Assembly: GCA_015680685.1 (NCBI GenBank)
Contig: MNCI01005876.1
Span: 244,175-308,174 of the forward strand
Origin: Gnetum montanum
Taxonomy: Eukaryota > Streptophyta > Gnetopsida > Gnetales > Gnetaceae
Reading direction: 5' to 3'
DNA length: 64,000 nt
Shown: positions 58,696-64,000 of the stretch, piece after piece
Layout: each line of letters opens with the position of its first letter
Position numbering within the stretch: position 1 is the first letter of the stretch
Program-made: the position numbers and the translations under genes
The notes under the pieces: generated by a model
Database searches by the model: none
Seen by the model: only the letters and a program-made list of their open reading frames with translations
Told to the model about the DNA's origin: nothing

Positions 58696-58800
58696 GTGTG
58701 GAGCATTTGCAGGCACTTTCCTTTGGCAGATGAAGCACAGTAATGGAGATCTTCAGTGCTTTATCTGCCAAAGGAGAGTTGCCCTGCCAATGTTCTACAT
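58696..58800 (+). ncRNA. MIR399: MIR399 precursor hairpin
   Basis: The 3' arm at 58766-58786 reads TGCCAAAGGA followed by GAGTTGCCCTG, which by recall is identical to miR399b/c of Arabidopsis. The 5' arm (58696-58738) pairs with it: CCTTTGGCAGATGAAGCAC (58720-58738) is complementary to 58756-58774 with a single G-U pair, loop 58739-58755. The lower stem GTGTGGAGCATTTGCAGG (58696-58713) pairs with 58783-58800 with few mismatches. The mature RNA on the 3' arm is as expected for the family. miR399 is induced by phosphate starvation and directs cleavage of PHO2 (UBC24) mRNA, raising phosphate uptake. The surrounding sequence keeps CpG pairs, unlike the transposons. Confidence 0.93.
58766..58786 (+). 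ncRNA. MIR399: Mature miR399
   Basis: 21 bases starting with U, on the 3' arm of the hairpin. The predicted star strand falls at about 58709-58731 on the 5' arm, with one bulge opposite the 3' half. Confidence 0.9.
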
Positions 58801-59745
58801 TATGTATAGGCAGATATTCTGCTTCTTAAGTTCATTCTTGTGGAATTACTGAAACCTCTCAGTCTTTACGGTTTCTTGGGAATCTATGTTTCTGGGATTT
58901 TCTAGATTTTTCTGGCATATCTCACGTCCAATAGGACAATGAGAGGCATCAAATGTAGGATTTACTTTTCTATTTTCCAGCACATTATCAAACTTCTGAA
59001 TTTTGTTTCCGTAATCTTGTATCATATCTCCACTTGCATCTTGTATTTTAGTCGGTGCTTGATTTCCAAAAGCAGAATTGCACTAGGCTGACACTGAAAA
59101 ATAGTTTACAGTTTTATATTATTTTCCAATGATTTCTGAAGATCAGATAGACAATAGAAACTACTAAGGTTAATAACTATTGGCTAACTGAGATATAGTG
59201 TGTAAAGTTCAGTTTACAGACTTTTACGAAGCAGGGTTGGTTGAAAAATGTAATGTGTACTTGACAAAAATGCTAAAGCTAACAAGCTATGATCATTTTG
59301 TTTATCAGCATTAACGGGATGTCTTTTATCTCAATCCAATCGTAAAAAAAGGTTGAATTGCACTAACATGAATTAAAATAGATCATTATTCAGAGGATCA
59401 ATACTGTTATGCTAAGGCTGATTCTTGAAGGGTACAGATAAGCAAAAGCCTAACTTTTTTCAGTGTAGCTGTTCACATGCTTAAACTTGGTTCTTAAGAC
59501 TCGAAAAACAAATACCATATCGTCAAAATTATACTCAGAATTCTTATTATTGTCCACACCAATAAAAGATAAATTCTTCCTTATGGTTAGAACCAGTGTA
59601 TCTGTAGAACCAGTGCCTTTTACGTTAATAAAAATTTTGAAGTAGTTACTCAGGAACATGAACTAAAACCTAATCCATGAATGTAAAGAATTTGTTTTTT
59701 AATTCTTCACTTATTCATGCGTAAATGCGTCACAGTGTTTCCTCC
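58801..59745 (+). other. MIR399 downstream region, probable primary transcript
   Basis: No second miR399-like hairpin was found. The minus-strand frame at 59450-59659 has no recognisable domain. Transcript end unknown. Confidence 0.4.
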
Positions 59746-59749
59746 ATAA

Positions 59750-59886
59750 ATGTCTTCACATTCAAAATTATACACAATTTTTCCTGCATGATTGTCTTCA
59801 CATTCAAAATTATATAAATGTCTTAACATTCAAAATTATACAAAATTTGTCTTGCATGACTGTCTTCATATTCAAAATTGTACAAT
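59750..59886 (+). repeat. Tandem repeats with TGTCTTCACATTCAAAATTATA core
   Basis: Four units of alternating length (about 42 and 27 bases) share TGTCTT(C/A)A(C/T)ATTCAAAATT; two also share CTTGCATGA/CCTGCATGA. Confidence 0.75.
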
Positions 59887-61029
59887 AGGTAAGATCAATT
59901 CTATGTCAGTATTAGAACTAATATCTTATGATTATAGGTATTTTCAAAACTCATAGGCAAGGGGGAGTGGTGTGAGAATTAGAAGCACATAACTATATGT
60001 ATCTTAAATAAAGGGGCCTGTTAGATTCAAGAAAATTATTAATAATTAAAAAAATTTAGACTACATCACATCGTCAATATAGAAGAGAATGTCAAAAGGA
60101 AAGACTCAACTATTTTGGGATGACATTTTTTGGGGTTTCCTCCTTACAATTAGTCATAAAAACCCTTTCTTCTAAGGTAAGAAAATGATCAGACCTTGCC
60201 CTTTGTTCAAAAGCACTCTCATGGTTTTCACTTTTTACTAAAAACTTTCTTGTAAAGAGGAGAATGATCTCTTTGATAATAAAACAAAGCATTAATCAAA
60301 AATAATAAACAAATATCAACAAAAGCTAAAAGTTTCCTAAACTTAAGCTTTCAACACAAGGAAATATGTAGCCCAAGTAACAGCCAACACTAATGGCTAT
60401 ATTGTTAAGAACTAAAGATGGCACATTAGAGTTTTATTAAATATTAAAATATAAGTGCCAATATTGTTAATTAGAAAAAAACTGGAATATCCATAGAAAA
60501 TAGATTGTTAAATATTCACAACTATTAAAAATCTTTAGGATGATTTTGGAAAGATACAAGGAAATTTTTGGAAGGTCTAAATGAGATGTTCACTTTATTT
60601 TAGAAAAGCTCCAAGAGAGTTGAGAAGCCATGAGACATGAGAAGCCATGAGACAGGGACATTTTGATTTAGAAAGAGCTCACTATTGTGTAAGCAACCAC
60701 ATATATTTATTGTGATGAAAATTAATAGAGTTGCATTGCCTCCCTAGGTGGTTGCCCTGCTTTTTTTCATGAGCTTGGTAATCACTTTCTTTTTTATTCT
60801 CTTCTATCACAATGGCTTTTGATGTGTAATTGATTTTTCTATTAATAGTTTATGTTTTGTTGTGTCAATCCTTATATTGCCGCCAAACATCAACGTTTAA
60901 GAAAATGAATACAAACCTTTCGATTTAACCAAAACATTATAACTCATTGTTACTCATTAGAATTTAACCTAAGTTAAAAGTTTTAGCAATGTGCAGGTTT
61001 AACACTTCATTGTTATCTTTTACCCTGGT
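59887..61029. other. AT-rich region, nothing recognised
   Basis: A duplicated GAGAAGCCATGAGACA phrase at 60618-60655 is the only structure noted. Open frames here (60110-60292) are unsupported. Confidence 0.4.
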
Positions 61030-61480
61030 GTATTAATTCATTAGTCGCTGGTTTTTTGACGAGATTTGTTTGTAGGGTGCTTGCGTTTTGGAGACTTAAA
61101 ATGAACGGGAAATAAAAGGATAGCAAGATGGCTCTACACCCTTTAGTCGGCCTTACTCGCTGCTTTTACGAGATCAAGTTACGGTCCCTGTTTGTGAGGC
61201 TACGACAAGGAACGCTGGCCTAGCGACGCTCTTGTGGTCGACGACTTACAGTCTGATAAGCAATACAACATACAGTCATGCACATGCACGCACATACGAG
61301 TGTTTGGTGTTCCGCTTTAAATACACGTACTATGCGCATTTCGTTCAGTTTTTGCACACGACGAGTTCTGACTTGATACTAGCGTGGTAGCCACCACCGC
61401 TGACAGCGACTCTAATGGTTGGCAGAAAGCATTTAATACGTTGAAGCCTGCCACCGTTAAAGCAAGTGCACTGAAATGAT
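61030..61480. promoter_or_regulatory. CpG-rich island, possible promoter
   Basis: About 28 CpG pairs in 420 bases against near zero in most neighbouring stretches. TTTAAATAC (about 61315) followed by CGTTCAG about 30 bases on could be a TATA box and initiator on plus. No coding frame or known repeat attaches to it. Alternatives are a young, still unmethylated transposon fragment or a transferred sequence. Confidence 0.4.
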
Positions 61481-62949
61481 AACAATCTGAGATTCAATGT
61501 TGCCAATAGAGACATGGTCTCTTATCTTTGATCAATCTATGGTGACAGTTATAAAATGCCTTATGCCTTTAAATGATTTCTTTTCATGAAAGAACAAGAG
61601 TCTCTTTTAAGCATGTATTTCTTCCATATTTTTCCCCTCTTCAAAATTTGTTTGAAATTGAATCTACAAACATATATATAGGTTACAAAGATATTTCAAT
61701 TAGGATAAGTGTAATAGAACTTATATGAGGAAATAAGAAGCTCTTCAACTCTACCATATTTCAAAGAGACAACCTTGTCAAGTAACATAGTGTCTTAGAA
61801 CACACATGCAATAAATAAGGATACTTGTATGAAATTAATTAAATTAAGTTAATATATAGTTAAAGAGTATTAATCATAAAAAAATTAAATAATAAAGATT
61901 TAGTCAATATCATTTAGTTAACTCTACATTAAGCAAATAGCTTTAATCTAATAAATGATAAGGTAGTGCTTTAATAGAGTCTCATTGACCTATAAAATAA
62001 TAAAAATCAACTTCAACTCAACCTTCTAATTGAATTATTGAGTATTTATAGCCTTTGAATTTAAAACAAAGAGATTTCTTGATGCAATAGTGACACTACA
62101 AAGAGCTTTTCTAGTTGGTTTGAGTATTATGGCTTTACCTAGACAAGTAGAAGATGTATAAGTATGTTATCCTTGGCCTAGAATGCATTCACTTTTATGG
62201 GCATGGCTAGTTCAAACAAAAAGTTACAATATACATTCTATGAAAAACTAAAACATTGCTAGATAAAATTCACTAACTTTAACATGTTCTTGAAGTTTCA
62301 CTAGCATCATAGCAACTTAAAACCTTGCCTAATAATTCTCAAAAACACCAATAATAAAAACTTAAGTCACTTAGCTCATAGAAATTATTGTTAAATATCT
62401 CACATCATCAAATCCTTCAACTATAAACATGATGTTTAATCACATTAGTGTAATGAGTTTAGTGCAAACAAGATCATACAAAATATCATTGAAGAACTTG
62501 CCATCTCTCCTTAACTACGATAAGTTATTCTCTTAGCTTATAAACATAATAAAATTAGGACTATACGTGATTCATAGGCTGTGCAAAATGTTGAATCATA
62601 TACAATATTACAAAGGTATAGTATTCTTACTTACATCTAATAAAAAATTTTAAGAAGTAGAGCATCTAATTACAATCTTCTTCAAGCATCTTTTGGAAGA
62701 GCACATATTTTGACATCTACCATAAATGGTAAAAACCTTTGAAAATGCTTCCTAAGACTCATCAACCTTAATCAAAATGTTTGTTTTTATTTTATTGTTA
62801 ATGTTTCTTGTGGAAGAAGTTTTGGTATAGTCTTAATTCATGCTCTATATCTTTTAAGCATATTAATGCTTAGGTAAAGTATACCTTGAAATTTTAACTT
62901 TATCAATCCTTATGCAAGCCCTCTTCTCAATCAATGTGTATCTATCTTA
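61481..62949. other. AT-rich region, nothing recognised
   Basis: No coding, RNA or repeat feature could be supported on either strand. Confidence 0.4.
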
Positions 62950-63101
62950 ATAATGACATGTTACCGTAGTAGTAAGACACTTGATTTGGAAGCTTTAGGT
63001 CATAAGTTTGATTCTAGTAGGTAATGCTAAGTTATATTAAGTTCTAACTGGACTATATATCTTCAAGTGTATCTATGTTTTACTTATTTTTGGTTCCAGC
63101 A
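62950..63101 (+). repeat. tRNA-derived SINE-like copy 1
   Basis: AATAATGACATGTTA start, TAGTAGTAAGAC (box A-like), GGTCATAAGTTTGATTCT (box B-like, decayed GGTTCGATTC), 3' end CTTATTTTTGGTTCCA. About 150 bases, homologous to 63361-63517. Confidence 0.6.
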
Positions 63102-63263
63102 CCATCCTTTCCACCTCCCCACTTTCCAACCCTCCCCGACATCCCCACATTCCACCTCCCCCAACCCCACCTCCCCCACATTCCCCAACCCCCCCGATCC
63201 TTCCTTTCCTCACCTTCACCCCCCTTCTTCCACACCCCCATGCTCCCCAAGGCATCCCCCACA
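63102..63263 (+). repeat. C-rich tract following SINE copy 1
   Basis: Nearly pure pyrimidine/C clusters (CCACCTCCCCA, CAACCCCCCCGATCC). The minus strand is G-rich with many G-runs. Overlapping long open frames on both strands (63067-63320) come from the biased composition. Confidence 0.85.
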
Positions 63264-63360
63264 ATTACATATTTATTTTATATATGTATATTGTTTGTGA
63301 AGCATTGGTTAATTTGTTAAAGAATGTGGCTTATGGTTTATAAGTCACAATCTTGATTTC

Positions 63361-63517
63361 AATAATGACATGTTAGTCTAGTAGTAAGACACTTGATTTG
63401 ATAGCTCTAGGTCATGTGTTCAATTTTGGTGAGCAACATTGAGTTATATAAAGTTCTATTTAAACTATATATTTTGGGTCGTACTTATATTTCGCTTATT
63501 TCGAGTTCCAAAAAAAA
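63361..63517 (+). repeat. tRNA-derived SINE-like copy 2
   Basis: Same start, box A-like and box B-like (GGTCATGTGTTCAATTTT) segments as copy 1, ending CGAGTTCCAAAAAAAA, so it has an A tail. Confidence 0.6.
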
Positions 63518-63569
63518 TTTGATTTCAATGGTATGCTAACTTAGAACATGATTATGTTGTAGTTAAGTT

Positions 63570-63635
63570 CAATAAAAACATCATGTTAGCTTATTTTGGG
63601 TTCCAACACACCCCTATCGCCCTTCCCCCCAATGT
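63570..63635 (+). repeat. SINE-like fragment with internal deletion and C-rich tail
   Basis: AATAAAAACATCATGTTAG joined directly to CTTATTTTGGGTTCCAACA: the family's first and last segments without the middle. A C-rich tail (CACCCC...CCCCCC) follows. Confidence 0.5.
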
Positions 63636-64000
63636 GTACCTATCTTATTTTTGTTGTAGGATTACAACCCTTCTCTAGGATAGTTTAGATAACTTGTTTT
63701 ATGTGGTTGCTAGTCTCTAGTTATAATAAGACATAGATATCCACACCTAGCTTTTTCTTGTTTAAATGAGCTAATTATGGCTAATTCTAAAGAAACTATA
63801 ATATACTTCAAAGAAAGTGTTGTATTGTATAAAACTATTAGCTTTTCCTTTTCGTTTTTTCTTAACATAATAGTGAATATCAATAACTTATATCATTCAT
63901 TTAACTCTAATTTTACATAACTAATAGAGTGAATGGAAAAGTTTTACAGAATATGTCATTTATTCATTTTGAGTTTTCTGTGATTAAACTTCTAAAGCTA

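Noticed and set aside
63067-63320. Four overlapping open frames on both strands
   Set aside because: Produced by the C-rich tract, which has few stops in any frame.
1-64000. tRNA, rRNA, CRISPR or organelle-derived segments
   Set aside because: None could be recognised on either strand. The tRNA-like boxes at 62970 and 63380 belong to SINE-like repeats and cannot form a tRNA cloverleaf.

Overview
The window looks like a stretch of a very large plant genome, most plausibly a gymnosperm or another repeat-rich seed plant. It is AT-rich, almost empty of host genes, and built of old, mutually nested LTR retrotransposons. Their reading frames are broken mostly by TAG and TGA codons of the kind CpG/CpHpG deamination makes. 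One host gene is unmistakable: a MIR399 microRNA precursor (hairpin 58696-58800), with two PHR1-type P1BS sites 100-130 bases upstream.

Region by region. Positions 1-543 hold a minus-strand LTR of an Athila-like Ty3/gypsy family. From 544 to 46260 lie four copies of a second Ty3 family (Tat/Ogre-like, dual RNase H). Copy 1 is minus, 544-4812. Copy 2 is a plus fragment, 4850-7711, interrupted by a Ty1/copia gag fragment. Copy 3 is minus, 7712-27408. Copy 4 is plus, 27409-46260. A complete Athila-like element (14972-24978) sits inside the gag of copy 3, with 835 and 853 bp LTRs, a deaminated tRNA-Asp primer-binding site and an ATATA target duplication. From 46260 to about 49275 there is a SIRE-like copia 3' end with its LTR. 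A second copia element, with an internal pol deletion, runs from about 52480 to 56564. LINE ORF1 remains lie at 57040-57960. The MIR399 region follows, then AT-rich sequence, a CpG-rich island (61030-61480), and tRNA-derived SINE-like copies with C-rich tails (62950-63635).

The least expected feature is in the Tat-like family. Between protease and reverse transcriptase, copy 4 carries a spliced gene on the opposite strand (about 32529-37375) with at least nine recognisable exons. Several exon borders are canonical GT/AG sites, and matching exons occur in copies 1 and 3. One exon resembles a decayed FCP1/NIF-type HAD phosphatase domain. A later exon is helical and charged, and the last encodes a Ser/Gly/Pro/acidic tail. 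The gene therefore appears to have been carried and amplified by the retroelement. Tandem repeats border it on both sides.

The retroelement genes in each copy would have worked as a gag-protease-RT-RNase H-integrase polyprotein. All are now pseudogenes. All coordinates and homologies were read by eye from the sequence. Edges marked approximate could shift by tens of bases, or more for LTR ends.
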